A DNA stretch of 64,000 nucleotides from Gammaproteobacteria bacterium (GTDB taxonomy: Bacteria; Pseudomonadota; Gammaproteobacteria; UWMA-0217), in NCBI GenBank assembly GCA_026981985.1, contig JALSHZ010000114.1, forward strand, positions 1-64,000. Direction: 5' to 3'. The notes below the pieces were generated by a model. The model saw only the letters and a program-made list of their open reading frames with translations, had not been told where the DNA came from and did no database searches. The translations under genes and the position numbers were made by a program. Every line of letters begins with the position of its first letter. Within the stretch, counting starts at the first letter, position 1. Positions 8,420 to 17,426 of this stretch are shown here, one piece after another.

Positions 8420-9683
8420 TATCTTGCTTCTTCAAGGGCCGGTTGGTCCTTTTTTTGAACGCTTCTCTACCGAGCTTTCGGCACTTGGAAACCGGGTGTA
8501 TAAGGTCAACTTTAATGCCGGGGATCGCTATTTCTATCAGCGTGCGGGCGCTGTCAGTTATCGGGGAGGCATCAAAGAGTGGGGGCGGTTTCTCGAAGAT
8601 CTGATCTCACGCCTGTCAATCGAGCGCATATATGTGTTTGGGGATTGTCGTATTTACCACGAGATTGCCAGGGATGTCGCGAAACAATCCCGCGTCAGAT
8701 TCTTTGTGTTCGAAGAAGGTTATCTCAGGCCGGACTACATAACACTCGAAGAGAATGGTGTGAATGGCCACTCAGAAATTGCATTTCCCGACAACCCGGC
8801 AGTGGTGAGTCTGAGGCCAGAGGCAATGTCGAAGTATCACTATTCCCGTAGCTTCTTACGCAGTGGTTGGTATGCCATTCAGTACTATATCGCTGCGAGC
8901 TGGGGCGAACATGAATTTCCATTTTATCGGCACCACCGCCCGCTCAATGTGCTGAATGAAGGCAGCAAATGGCTGATATCGGGGTGGCGAAAGTTAAAGT
9001 ACCTGCGAAGCAGCAGGCGTTTCGAGCAACGTGTATCGGGTGAGCTTGCGGGGCGCTATTTTTTGGTGCCGTTGCAGGTTCATGCGGATATGCAGGTGCT
9101 AAAGCATTCGAGATTCCGTTCTGTTGAAGAATTTATCTCAGCGGTCTGCGAATCGTTTTCGCGTTCGGCGCCTGATGATGTTGATCTGGTGTTCAAGCAT
9201 CACCCATTGGATCGTGGTTACCGTCATTATGGCGAGTATATTCACTCGCTTGAGAATCGCTACGGGCTGACGGGAAGAATCCACTATGTTTTCGACAGTC
9301 ATCTGCCGACGTTGCTGAAGCATGCCTTGGGTACAGTGACCATCAACAGCACGGTGGGTTTATCCTCACTCCACCATGGTGTGCCAGTCAAGGTCATGGG
9401 GGACGCGATCTATGACCAGCAGGGCCTCGCTTTTTCGGGTGCTCTCGATCAATTCTGGCGTGATCCAGGAAAAGTTGACAAGCGCGTGTATCGTCAATTC
9501 AGAAAGTACCTATTGGATACCAATCAGGCCAATGGGAATTTCTACGAGCGCAGTGTCGAAGCACCCAATGCAACCGGGGTCTTATGGTCCCCGTATCTGT
9601 CGCAGCAGCATTGCGCCAGATTTCTACCAGGGCCAGAACATAGCAGCAGGGGCCCGCGGCTGGTGAAGGACTCGGTTGCGTGA
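8409..9683 (+). CDS. kpsS: Capsule Kdo transferase KpsS
   Basis: A 424-residue protein of the capsule export/modification family. KpsS adds the first beta-Kdo to the phospholipid acceptor before KpsC extends it. The ATG at 8409 has AAAGGA seven bases upstream and overlaps the end of kpsC by 11 bases. An in-frame TTG at 8403 is a less likely start. Family features are ILLLQGPVGPFF at the N-terminus, FKHHPLDRGY near residue 262, and INSTVGLSSLHHGVPV near 315, a nucleotide-sugar-binding pattern. Membrane segments were not seen. It is followed after 74 bases by kdsB, which makes its donor. Confidence 0.92.
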   Translation: MPTNILLLQGPVGPFFERFSTELSALGNRVYKVNFNAGDRYFYQRAGAVSYRGGIKEWGRFLEDLISRLSIERIYVFGDCRIYHEIARDVAKQSRVRFFVFEEGYLRPDYITLEENGVNGHSEIAFPDNPAVVSLRPEAMSKYHYSRSFLRSGWYAIQYYIAASWGEHEFPFYRHHRPLNVLNEGSKWLISGWRKLKYLRSSRRFEQRVSGELAGRYFLVPLQVHADMQVLKHSRFRSVEEFISAVCESFSRSAPDDVDLVFKHHPLDRGYRHYGEYIHSLENRYGLTGRIHYVFDSHLPTLLKHALGTVTINSTVGLSSLHHGVPVKVMGDAIYDQQGLAFSGALDQFWRDPGKVDKRVYRQFRKYLLDTNQANGNFYERSVEAPNATGVLWSPYLSQQHCARFLPGPEHSSRGPRLVKDSVA

Positions 9684-9757
9684 ATTTTCTACCGTAGCAT
9701 GGGCGGTGGCATTACAATTGGCGATCATAGCTGAATAATTCAAGGAAGGCGTTTTCG

Positions 9758-10528
9758 ATGCACTGCAAAGTTGTCATCCCGGCCCGGCTGGGGTCCACCC
9801 GTTTACCCGGCAAGCCGCTATTGGAGATCGCCGGCAAGCCGATGATTCAGCATGTCTGCGATCGTGCGGTCGAGGCCGGGGTGGGTGAGGTGGTTGTTGC
9901 CACTGACGAGCAAGAGGTTGTTGCGGCGGTTGAAGCGTTCGGAGGGGTGGCTGTGCTGACCTCTGCGAGTCACGAATCGGGTACGGACAGGCTTGCCGAA
10001 GTCGCGCAATTGGCTGGATGGGACGACGATACGATCGTCGTCAATCTTCAGGGTGATGAGCCGTTGATGGATCCCGTATTGATCGGTGATGTTGCGGGGA
10101 ATCTGGATCAAGATCCTGTGGCTGGCATCTCCACGCTGGCTACGCCGATTCTGGCGCGTAGTGATATTTTCAGCCCGGACGTGGTCAAGGTGGTGGTGGA
10201 TAAAGCAAGTCATGCCCTCTATTTCAGCCGGGCGCCGATCCCCTGGGTTCGGGGTGACTATGGCGGTGATGATACTGAAGAGATGCCATCTGCAATACAG
10301 CCTTTGCGTCATTTGGGGATCTACGCTTACCGGGTCGGCGTGTTGCGCCAGATCGCGACGTTACCGCCTGTGCCGATCGAGCAGGCGGAGTGCCTGGAAC
10401 AACTGCGTGCATTGTGGCACGGCATCCGCATTCATGTTGGCGTCATCGATGATGCGCCGGGCCATGGTGTCGATACGCAGGAAGATCTGGAGCGGGTGCG
10501 GCGGATATTCGAATCGGGTAGTGATTGA
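9758..10528 (+). CDS. kdsB: 3-deoxy-manno-octulosonate cytidylyltransferase (CMP-Kdo synthetase)
   Basis: A 256-residue enzyme that activates Kdo as CMP-Kdo, the donor for lipid A core and for the KpsS/KpsC capsule linker. The N-terminal VVIPARLGSTRLPGKPL is the CTP-binding signature, and LQGDEPLM near residue 97 and PWVRGDY near 162 are conserved. Length fits the family (about 250). The ATG has an AAGGAAGG ribosome site. Location next to kpsC-kpsS suggests a capsule-dedicated copy, but it could be the only chromosomal kdsB. Confidence 0.95.
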   Translation: MHCKVVIPARLGSTRLPGKPLLEIAGKPMIQHVCDRAVEAGVGEVVVATDEQEVVAAVEAFGGVAVLTSASHESGTDRLAEVAQLAGWDDDTIVVNLQGDEPLMDPVLIGDVAGNLDQDPVAGISTLATPILARSDIFSPDVVKVVVDKASHALYFSRAPIPWVRGDYGGDDTEEMPSAIQPLRHLGIYAYRVGVLRQIATLPPVPIEQAECLEQLRALWHGIRIHVGVIDDAPGHGVDTQEDLERVRRIFESGSD

Positions 10529-10537
10529 AGAGTGTGG

Positions 10538-10570
10538 GTAGCTATTCAGCATAGACCTGTAACTGCTCAG
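10538..10570. repeat. Sequence related to the end of the MITE at 63.1 kb
   Basis: GTAGCTATTCAG at 10538-10549 and GTAACTGCTCAG at 10559-10570 are separated by 9 bases. The outer end of the MITE-like element at 63124-63265, read on the minus strand, shows the same two 12-base motifs with the same 9-base spacer, followed in both places by ATT and a run of C. The resemblance indicates a second, degenerate copy or fragment of the same repeat family. Confidence 0.55.
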
Positions 10571-10574
10571 ATTT

Positions 10575-10591
10575 CCCCTTTGTCAAAGGGG
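10575..10591. repeat. Short perfect palindrome (CCCCTTTG / CAAAGGGG)
   Basis: Eight-base arms CCCCTTTG and CAAAGGGG around a single T. This type of CCCTTTG-CAAAGGG hairpin is common as a dispersed intergenic repeat in many bacteria. It may also help terminate transcription from kdsB, although there is no long U-tract. Confidence 0.5.
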
Positions 10592-10642
10592 GGTTTATAC
10601 CACCTCACCAGCCCAAAACTCCGCAGCAGTAATCCCTCCAAA

Positions 10643-10663
10643 CCTCCCTTTGCGAAAGGGAGG
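10643..10663. repeat. Short perfect palindrome (CCTCCCTTT / AAAGGGAGG)
   Basis: Nine-base arms around GCG, closely similar to the palindrome 60 bases upstream. The pair looks like two units of one repeat family placed in the gap between convergent genes. Confidence 0.5.
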
Positions 10664-10828
10664 CTTCTAGTGGCTCCTCAGCGACGGAGCTACATTCGAG
10701 CTATCCCTTTCCCTGGGGGAGCAGGCTGATGTGCAAATCTGAACACCGAAACTTGAGCTGAATATTCTTGACGGCTCGCTGGCTTTGGCAGTTTGGGCAA
10801 AGCTCAGCGTGCCCAACGAATAACCGGA

Positions 10829-11506
10829 TCAGTAACCGCTCCCCCAGCTGTCGCGCTTGCGCAGACGTATTCGTGGAATGATTAGTCCGAGAATAATGCC
10901 GATGATGATGACGCCAGCGCCACGCAGGAACCAGTCCTTGTCGGATCGATCTTTCAGTATGCGGTTTTCTTCTCGTAGCGCGTTGTTTTCGGTTGTCAGG
11001 GTGTCGGCCTGAGCGGCCAGTGTTTGGTTCTGTTCATTGATTGCGACGACATTGGCGGTGTCGTTTCGCAGCTTGTCGTATTGTGCCTGTAGCGCTTTCA
11101 GATCGCTGCTGAGCGATTTCACTGTGGCGCTTTTGTCGGCGCTGCCTTCTCGTAGTTCAGCGAGTTGTTTTTTCAGCTGCGCATTTTCCTTTTTCAGCTT
11201 GTCGTAGGCTTTGGTTTTTTGTTCCAGACGCCGTGCTGCACCGGGTTGTCGGCTAAGCTTCGAATCCGGCACCCAGCCTTCGGTTTTTCCAACCTTGATA
11301 AGCGAGTAGCCGGTTTCCTTGTCCTTGACGATGAATTCGACGGCGGTGCCGCTTTTGACCATTTTCAGAATCTTGTGGCGGCTGCTGGTGCCGTCGCGCA
11401 GTGGGATTTTCAGGTCATCGGTGATGTAACGTGTTTCCGCGTGCAGCGCGGCCAGTGGCTGGGCTGTAATGAATAACAGTATGAAAAGCAGGAATCCCTT
11501 GCGCAT
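10829..11506 (-). CDS. SH3-domain, coiled-coil, C-terminally anchored membrane protein (TIGR04211-like)
   Basis: A 225-residue protein with a cleavable-looking signal peptide (residues 1-23, LFIT..PLAALHA), then a bacterial SH3 domain at about 28-90 with RDGTSSRHKIL and GWVPDSKL. A long coiled coil follows at about 92-190 (KLKKENAQLKKQLAEL, then ENNALREENRIL). One membrane helix near 194-214 (GVIIIGIILGLIIP) precedes a short basic tail. This order matches the SH3-and-anchor family that includes E. coli YgiM, whose role is probably in the cell envelope. It starts 3 bases after the gspF stop, so it is likely the last gene of the gspC-D-E-F transcript. That linkage hints at a secretion-related role but does not prove one. 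Confidence 0.8.
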   Translation of the reverse strand: MRKGFLLFILLFITAQPLAALHAETRYITDDLKIPLRDGTSSRHKILKMVKSGTAVEFIVKDKETGYSLIKVGKTEGWVPDSKLSRQPGAARRLEQKTKAYDKLKKENAQLKKQLAELREGSADKSATVKSLSSDLKALQAQYDKLRNDTANVVAINEQNQTLAAQADTLTTENNALREENRILKDRSDKDWFLRGAGVIIIGIILGLIIPRIRLRKRDSWGSGY

Positions 11507-11509
11507 GCG

Positions 11510-12727
11510 TCAGCCTACCAGTTCATTCAATTCGAAAATGGGCAACAGAATAGCAAGAACGATGATCAGAACAACAGCCCCCATGATCAGGATCAGCGCT
11601 GGCTCGAACAGGCTGAGAGCCGTGCTGATGGTGGTCGTGGTTTCGCGCTCCTGCTGCTCTGCGGCGCGTTCAAGCATATCTTCGAGTTTGCCACTTTGCT
11701 CGCCACTGGCGATCAGGTGCATGGCCATTGGCGGGAACAGCCCGGTTTTCTGCAATGAGCCGCTGATGGTCCCGCCTTCGCGGACTTTTTCCGCAGTCCG
11801 TTCAATCGCCTCCTTCATTGGCAGGTTGCCAACAACGTCGGCGGAGTTTTTCAGTGCCGTCAGAATGGGGACGCCGCTGCCTGCCAGAATGCTCAGGGTG
11901 CGGGAGAAGGCGGCGCCGTTTTTACCACGGATCAGATTGCCGATCAGCGGCAGGCGCAGCATCATGCTATCGACCCGGCGCTTGAAGCTAGGGCGCCGGT
12001 ACATGCGGGCGAAGACGATGGCGCCGATGATGCTGAATACGAGAACCCAAGGCCCCAGTGTCTTGACGATATCGCTGGCGGCGATCATGGCGCGCGTGAG
12101 GAATGGCAAATCCTGCCCCATATTGTCGAATACCTGCACGACCTGGGGAACGACATAACCGAGCAATCCCGAAACCACGCCAATGGCGATCAGCGTCAGC
12201 ATCACCGGGTAGATCAGCGCCGAGGTGATTTTCTGCTGCATCGCCTGATGGTTTTCGGTGTAGTCGGCGAGGCGTTCCAGCACCTTGTCGAGGTGGCCGG
12301 CATGCTCTCCGGCGGCGACTGTGGCGCGGTACATGTTTGGGAACGCGCCAGGAAATTGCGCCAGGCTGTCGGCCAGGGAATAGCCTTCCATGACCCGGCT
12401 GCGCACCCCGATAATAATCCGCTCCACCGACTGCCGGTGCGCTTGCTGGGCAATGGTGCCGAGCGCCTCTTCCAGCGGCGTACCCGCCTGCAGCAGCGTT
12501 GCAAGCTGGCGGGTGATGAGCGACAGATCGGCAGTTTTCAGGCTCCGACGGTAGGTGCGCAGCCCTTTATCCGCGGCACCCTTGCGTTCGCGGACTTCCT
12601 CGACTTCCAGCGGGGTCAGCTGTTTTTCCCGCAACAACTGGCGCACCTGTCGGGGCGTGTCGCCCTCCATCGTGCCTTTGCGTTCTTTGCCGCGGCTGTC
12701 AATGGCGATGTATTCGTAGGCGGGCAT
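11510..12727 (-). CDS. gspF: Type II secretion inner-membrane platform protein GspF
   Basis: A 405-residue polytopic inner-membrane protein that forms the T2SS platform with GspC, L and M. The N-terminus MPAYEYIAIDSRGKERKG is typical of GspF. Two repeated T2SSF cytoplasmic domains are present at about 70-195 and 273-395. Membrane helices lie near 170-195, 220-240 and at the C-terminal end (LILIMGAVVLIIVLAILLP). It shares one base with the gspE stop (TGATG arrangement), so translation is coupled. PilC is a homolog, but the neighbouring gspC/D/E genes settle the assignment. Confidence 0.93.
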   Translation of the reverse strand: MPAYEYIAIDSRGKERKGTMEGDTPRQVRQLLREKQLTPLEVEEVRERKGAADKGLRTYRRSLKTADLSLITRQLATLLQAGTPLEEALGTIAQQAHRQSVERIIIGVRSRVMEGYSLADSLAQFPGAFPNMYRATVAAGEHAGHLDKVLERLADYTENHQAMQQKITSALIYPVMLTLIAIGVVSGLLGYVVPQVVQVFDNMGQDLPFLTRAMIAASDIVKTLGPWVLVFSIIGAIVFARMYRRPSFKRRVDSMMLRLPLIGNLIRGKNGAAFSRTLSILAGSGVPILTALKNSADVVGNLPMKEAIERTAEKVREGGTISGSLQKTGLFPPMAMHLIASGEQSGKLEDMLERAAEQQERETTTTISTALSLFEPALILIMGAVVLIIVLAILLPIFELNELVG

Positions 12728-14220
12728 CAGACTTCGCGGGTTACGCGCAACACTTCATCGATGGTGGTTACGCCTTGCAGCACCTTGTCGATCCCGTCGC
12801 GGCGGATGCTCGGCGTGAATTTGCGTGCCTGGTGTTCCATTTTCTGCTCGCTGGCGCCATCGTGGATCATGGTTTGCAGCTCGTCGTCGATCACCACCAG
12901 CTCGTAGATGCCGGTACGGCCAATAAAGCCGGAATGGCTGCACTTTTCGCAGCCTTTGGCATCGTAGATCGTTGGTGCGGGCGAAGGGAGCTTCAGTCGC
13001 TCGCATTCGATGGCGGTGGCTTGCCGTGGTGCTTTGCAGTGCGGACAGAGTTTGCGCACCAGCCGTTGCGCCAGCACGCCAACCAGCGTCGAAGACAGCA
13101 GAAAAGGCTCCACGCCCATGTCGCGCAGACGTGTTACCGCGCCCACCGCGGTATTGGTGTGCAAGGTGGAAAAAACCATGTGGCCGGTAAGACTCGCCTG
13201 GACCGCGATCTCGGCGGTTTCCAGGTCGCGAATCTCACCGACCATGACGATATCGGGGTCTTGCCGCAGGATGGCGCGCAGCCCGAGCGCAAAGCTCATG
13301 TCCACCTTGGTATTGACCTGCGTCTGGCCGATGCCGTCGAGATAGTATTCCACCGGATCTTCGACGGTCAGAATATTGCGGCTGCGATCGTTCAGCTCGA
13401 CCAGCGCTGCATAGAGCGTGGTGGTTTTTCCTGAACCTGTCGGGCCGGTGACGAGGAAGATGCCATGCGGTTTGCGAATGCAGTCCAGCGCTTTCTCATA
13501 GACCTCAGGCTGCATGCCAAGATGCGCCATGTCCAGCCGCCCCGCCTGACGATCGAGCAGGCGCAGCACCACCCGCTCGCCGGAGCCGGACGGCATGGTC
13601 GAAATCCGCATGTCGATCTTGTGGCCGCCGATGGAGCGGGTGATGCGCCCGTCCTGGGGCAGGCGTTTTTCCGCGATGTCCAGTTTGGCCATAACCTTGA
13701 TGCGTGAAACCAGCAGCGGCGCCAGCTCTTTCGGCGGTTGCAGAATCTCGCGCAGCACACCGTCGACCCTGATCCGAATCGCGAGGCGGTTTTCGTAAGG
13801 CTCGAAATGGATGTCTGATGCGCCTTCCTTGATCGCCTGTTTCAGTACCGCGTTGATCAGGCGGATGATGGGCGCGTCATCGTCCGATTCGAGCAAGTCC
13901 TGCGACTCCTGCAGCGACTCGGCCACCTCGTCCAGATCGAGGTCATCCCCCATGTCCTGGAACTCGACCATTGTCACGTCGCCGCTATTGTCATAGAGGC
14001 GCGACAGATTGCTGTCGAATTCGGACTCGTTGACCGCCAGTAGCTTGAACGGAGCGCCCACCAGCCGGCGAACCTCGGTAACCGCATTGGGAGCCAGCGG
14101 CTCGCGGTATAGCAGAGTCAGTTGTCCTTGCTGATCTTCGCCAATCACCATGTTGTAGCGCTTGGCGAAGCTGTAGGGCGGCAGTCGGTAACGGCTGGTG
14201 GGTTCGAGAACGATACTCAT
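12727..14220 (-). CDS. gspE: Type II secretion ATPase GspE
   Basis: A 497-residue hexameric secretion ATPase that powers pseudopilus assembly at the inner membrane. The N-terminal domain (1-110) binds GspL. The Asp box follows, with Walker A GPTGSGKTTT near 261 and the His box/Walker B around DPDIVMVGEIRD near 325. A CPHC...CEKC four-cysteine zinc motif near 390-425 distinguishes GspE from PilB/PilT. Length is normal. The gene begins 6 bases after gspD. Confidence 0.95.
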   Translation of the reverse strand: MSIVLEPTSRYRLPPYSFAKRYNMVIGEDQQGQLTLLYREPLAPNAVTEVRRLVGAPFKLLAVNESEFDSNLSRLYDNSGDVTMVEFQDMGDDLDLDEVAESLQESQDLLESDDDAPIIRLINAVLKQAIKEGASDIHFEPYENRLAIRIRVDGVLREILQPPKELAPLLVSRIKVMAKLDIAEKRLPQDGRITRSIGGHKIDMRISTMPSGSGERVVLRLLDRQAGRLDMAHLGMQPEVYEKALDCIRKPHGIFLVTGPTGSGKTTTLYAALVELNDRSRNILTVEDPVEYYLDGIGQTQVNTKVDMSFALGLRAILRQDPDIVMVGEIRDLETAEIAVQASLTGHMVFSTLHTNTAVGAVTRLRDMGVEPFLLSSTLVGVLAQRLVRKLCPHCKAPRQATAIECERLKLPSPAPTIYDAKGCEKCSHSGFIGRTGIYELVVIDDELQTMIHDGASEQKMEHQARKFTPSIRRDGIDKVLQGVTTIDEVLRVTREV

Positions 14221-14226
14221 TGCCGC

Positions 14227-16263
14227 TCAGAACTCACCTGACGTGACCGGAAGCTGTTCGATCATGTCGCTCTCACCGGGTAATTGCGTGATCAGCTCGT
14301 CGAGGTCGGGCAACACCCCGGTGTCGTTGTGCAGCAAGCCGCGATCCTGCAATTTGGCTTCGAGCTGACGGCTACGCAGATCATTGTATTTGGCCCGTGT
14401 GTAGGCACGCGCGCTCTTGGCATCACGCAGAATCACCGGCCGAATGAAGACCATCAGCGTCTGCTGTGATTTCTTGGTGCCATTGAAGCGGAACAGGTGG
14501 CCAAGCACCGGAATGTCGCCCAGCAGCGGCACCTTTTCACTCGTGTCGCGGTAGGAGTCGTCCATCAGCCCGCCGAGTACGATGACCTGGCCGTCTTCGG
14601 CCAGCACCGAGGTTTTGATGGTGCGCTTGTTGGTCACTACATCGGCAGTGGACAGGCCGCCCGCAGTGGCCGCGAGGGTCGATGATTCCTGCTGGATCTC
14701 CAGCATCACCGCGTCACCCTCGTTGATCTGGGGCTTGATCTTCAGGGTGAGGCCAACATCCTTGCGTTCGATTGTCTGGAACGGATTGACGCTGTTGGTA
14801 TTGGTGCCGGTGCTGGTGAACTGCCCGGTGAGGAACGGCACTTCCTGGCCAACGGTGATCTCTGCTTCAACATTGTCCAGCGTCACTAGCGTCGGCGTTG
14901 ACAGAATATTGGTTGCCGCATCGGAGCCGAGCGCTTTCAGCAGAATGCCGAAGCTGGTACCGCCGCCCTTGGCCAGATCGCCGCCGCCCAGCAGCAGCCC
15001 CGACAGGCTCGATGGAATCTGTCCGCCATTGGCGACGGCCAGTGCGGTGCTGGTCAACTGGCCGAGATTGGTGACCAGTGCCGGGCTGTTGGCGCGGCCG
15101 CTGGCATTGGTGCTGCCAACGGCCAGGGAGGTACCCAACTCCTTGGCCAGTTCCTGGCTGACCTCGGCGATGATGGCCTCGACCAGCACCTGGTCACGAC
15201 GGATATCGAGCTGCGAGATCACCTGCTTGAGTTCCTGCTGAATGGCCGGCGGTGCGGTGATGACGATGGCATTGTTGGTGATGTCGGCCTGGATGCTTAC
15301 ATCCTGCCGTGCGCCATAGCCGGTGGGGCGGACGGCGGGTGATTTACCTTTGCGCGCTGTGGCGATACTGGCGCCGCTGCGGGATTTCGCCGAGGTATTG
15401 GATTTGCTGACGCCGGTGAGAATCTTCACCAGCTCTTCGGCCTGCGCATACTTGAGGAAGATGACCTGGGTATCGCCACCACTATCCAGTGGCGTGTCGA
15501 GGTGGGCGATCAGCCCACGCAACCGCAGCCGGGTTGATTTGTCGCCGCTGATCAGAATGCTGTTGGTGCGTTCATCGGCCGTGATCGAAGGCTGGCCTGG
15601 CATCAGCGAACCCTTGGCATCCTGTTTCTGCAAGGTGGAAAGAGTGCGCGCCACGTCGCTGGCTGGCGCATACTTCAGCGGGATGATCTCGATGTCAGAC
15701 TGATCCGGACGGTCGATGCGGCGGATGATTTCAACCAGCCTGTTCACATTGGCCGCGCGGTCGGAAATCAGCAAGACATTGCTCGGCTGATAGGCGGCGA
15801 GCTGCCCCTGCTGTGGGATCAGCGGACGCAGAATCGGCACCAGCTGGGCAGCAGGGACGTGATTGATCTGGATCACCCGGGTGATGAGCTGGTCGCCAGC
15901 GGTGCGTGACTTTGAGGTCCCGCCGGCGGTGGGCACCGGCCCCTGCTTGGCGTTGACATCGGGCACGATCTTGATCACGTCGCCAACCGGAACGGCCGCA
16001 AACCCATGTACTTGCAGGATTGACAGGAAAATCTGGTATAGCTCGTCGGCCGCCATGGGCTGGGAGGAAACCACCGTGACTTTGGCCTTGACCCGCGGAT
16101 CGATGATGAAGTTCTTGCCGGTGACCGATGCCACCGTATCGATCAAAACGCGGATATCTGCATCCTTCAGATTGAGGGTAGCGGTTTCAACGGCCGCAGC
16201 GGGCAGGCTCAATGTCCACAGCAGCAGGCCGGGGAGCAGCCATTTTGCGAATTCTTTCAGCAT
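14227..16263 (-). CDS. gspD: Type II secretion secretin GspD
   Basis: A 678-residue outer-membrane secretin with a signal peptide (1-24). An N0 domain (NLKDADIRVLIDTVASVTGKNF) and three repeated N1-N3 domains follow at about 100-360. The secretin core at about 365-610 has VGQEVPFLTGQF and ERKDVGLTLKIKPQINEGD. The N3 domain carries a serine/alanine/lysine-rich insert near residues 290-315. The C-terminal S-domain-like tail is longer than minimal. No gspS pilotin gene is adjacent. It lies 89 bases after gspC. Confidence 0.95.
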   Translation of the reverse strand: MLKEFAKWLLPGLLLWTLSLPAAAVETATLNLKDADIRVLIDTVASVTGKNFIIDPRVKAKVTVVSSQPMAADELYQIFLSILQVHGFAAVPVGDVIKIVPDVNAKQGPVPTAGGTSKSRTAGDQLITRVIQINHVPAAQLVPILRPLIPQQGQLAAYQPSNVLLISDRAANVNRLVEIIRRIDRPDQSDIEIIPLKYAPASDVARTLSTLQKQDAKGSLMPGQPSITADERTNSILISGDKSTRLRLRGLIAHLDTPLDSGGDTQVIFLKYAQAEELVKILTGVSKSNTSAKSRSGASIATARKGKSPAVRPTGYGARQDVSIQADITNNAIVITAPPAIQQELKQVISQLDIRRDQVLVEAIIAEVSQELAKELGTSLAVGSTNASGRANSPALVTNLGQLTSTALAVANGGQIPSSLSGLLLGGGDLAKGGGTSFGILLKALGSDAATNILSTPTLVTLDNVEAEITVGQEVPFLTGQFTSTGTNTNSVNPFQTIERKDVGLTLKIKPQINEGDAVMLEIQQESSTLAATAGGLSTADVVTNKRTIKTSVLAEDGQVIVLGGLMDDSYRDTSEKVPLLGDIPVLGHLFRFNGTKKSQQTLMVFIRPVILRDAKSARAYTRAKYNDLRSRQLEAKLQDRGLLHNDTGVLPDLDELITQLPGESDMIEQLPVTSGEF

Positions 16264-16352
16264 GGGGAAGCTGTCGTCCTTGTATCCGATAGTGGGGGAA
16301 TGGTAATCGCTACGACGCCGGAATGCATTGTTGGGACTCGCAATTTCGTCTG

Positions 16353-17231
16353 CTAGAGCGAGAGATTGAGCTGGATATACTGACCATCACGCTTGATGGT
16401 CACGCTGGCCTCGCTGGCTCTGGCCAGCTGCTGAAGGATCTGCAACCCCTTTTGGGGGGAGTCGATCGGAATGCCGTTGACCTCGGTGATGATGTCGCCG
16501 GATTGCAAGTTCAGCTCCTTGAAAACCGGGTCCGCGCGACGCGTGGTGATGCGGTAGCCGGCAAAGACGCCGTTTTCATAGGCAGGCTTGGCGCTCACCA
16601 ATTCTGCCAGTTTGCGCGGATTGCGCAGGATCTCTTGGCGCAGTTTGACGGTGCGGCTGTTGGCGCCGAGCTTTCTGGTCTGTGAACCGCGGTTGCGTGG
16701 CACATAGCTGCTACCACCTGTGGTTTTTGTGTTGACCATCCGCAGTGTTTCGTAACGGCCCTTGCGGTCGAGGATCACTCGATCCGGGTAGACTGCTTTC
16801 AGTACCGCATTGCCCGGCACCGACTGTCCGGTGGCGTACAGCTTTTCCTTGCCCGAACCGCTGGCAATCAAGGCATAACCCTTGTGCTCGTCGTCAGTGG
16901 CGTAGACACCGCGTAGTTTAAGGTTCAGTCGGGTCTCCGGCGCTTCGACCACCTTGGTTGCTGCTTCTTTTGCTTCGCCGAACAGATGATGGGCCACGAT
17001 ATCGTCGGCAATGCTGGTATCGAGCGCCTTGCTGCCGGCAACGCGGTGGTTTTGTTGTGTTGGGTGGGCGGTAAGCGCGGGTGTCGCAGCGGGCGTCAGC
17101 AACAGCCAGACCAAGCGGGAAGATGCCCATGCAATCAATAGGATCAGCAACACGGTGGTCAGGGTAGATGCCTTGCGGGTGAGCCCCGCAAGATCAATGC
17201 CTTGAAAATGTTGTTGCAGCCGGGTTGCCAT
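16353..17231 (-). CDS. gspC: Type II secretion inner-membrane protein GspC
   Basis: A 292-residue bitopic protein linking the inner-membrane platform to the secretin. A short cytoplasmic N-terminus is followed by one membrane helix at about 25-46 (LTTVLLILLIAWASSRLVWLLL). The homology region at about 80-175 contains RLNLKLRGVYA and RKGRYETLRM. A PDZ domain at about 195-290 contains LNLQSGDIITEVNGIPI. It is the first gene of gspC-D-E-F-SH3. The remaining gspG-M genes are not in the window, so the T2SS genes are split between loci. Confidence 0.9.
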   Translation of the reverse strand: MATRLQQHFQGIDLAGLTRKASTLTTVLLILLIAWASSRLVWLLLTPAATPALTAHPTQQNHRVAGSKALDTSIADDIVAHHLFGEAKEAATKVVEAPETRLNLKLRGVYATDDEHKGYALIASGSGKEKLYATGQSVPGNAVLKAVYPDRVILDRKGRYETLRMVNTKTTGGSSYVPRNRGSQTRKLGANSRTVKLRQEILRNPRKLAELVSAKPAYENGVFAGYRITTRRADPVFKELNLQSGDIITEVNGIPIDSPQKGLQILQQLARASEASVTIKRDGQYIQLNLSL

Positions 17232-17426
17232 GGATATTGGTCAGCCAGTGTTCTATGCAAAGCGGGCGATTATCGCACAGATCGTCATTTCAGAGGTGAT
17301 GCTGGCTGGAGTTTCGGCTCAATCGTGGTGAAAACAGAGGCAAACGGCGCGGCATGCGTTTCAGGCAGCGCGGTAGCTGCACGGGGCGGCAACGCCATCC
17401 CCCCCGTACAGTTGGGTGACAGTGAA

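Larger units (their letters stand above)
10529..10828. other. Repeat-rich convergent intergenic region
   Basis: A 300-base region between kdsB and the SH3-domain gene, which converge. It holds two MITE-end-like motifs (10538-10570) and two compact palindromes (10575-10591 and 10643-10663), described separately. No credible gene was seen. Confidence 0.6.
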
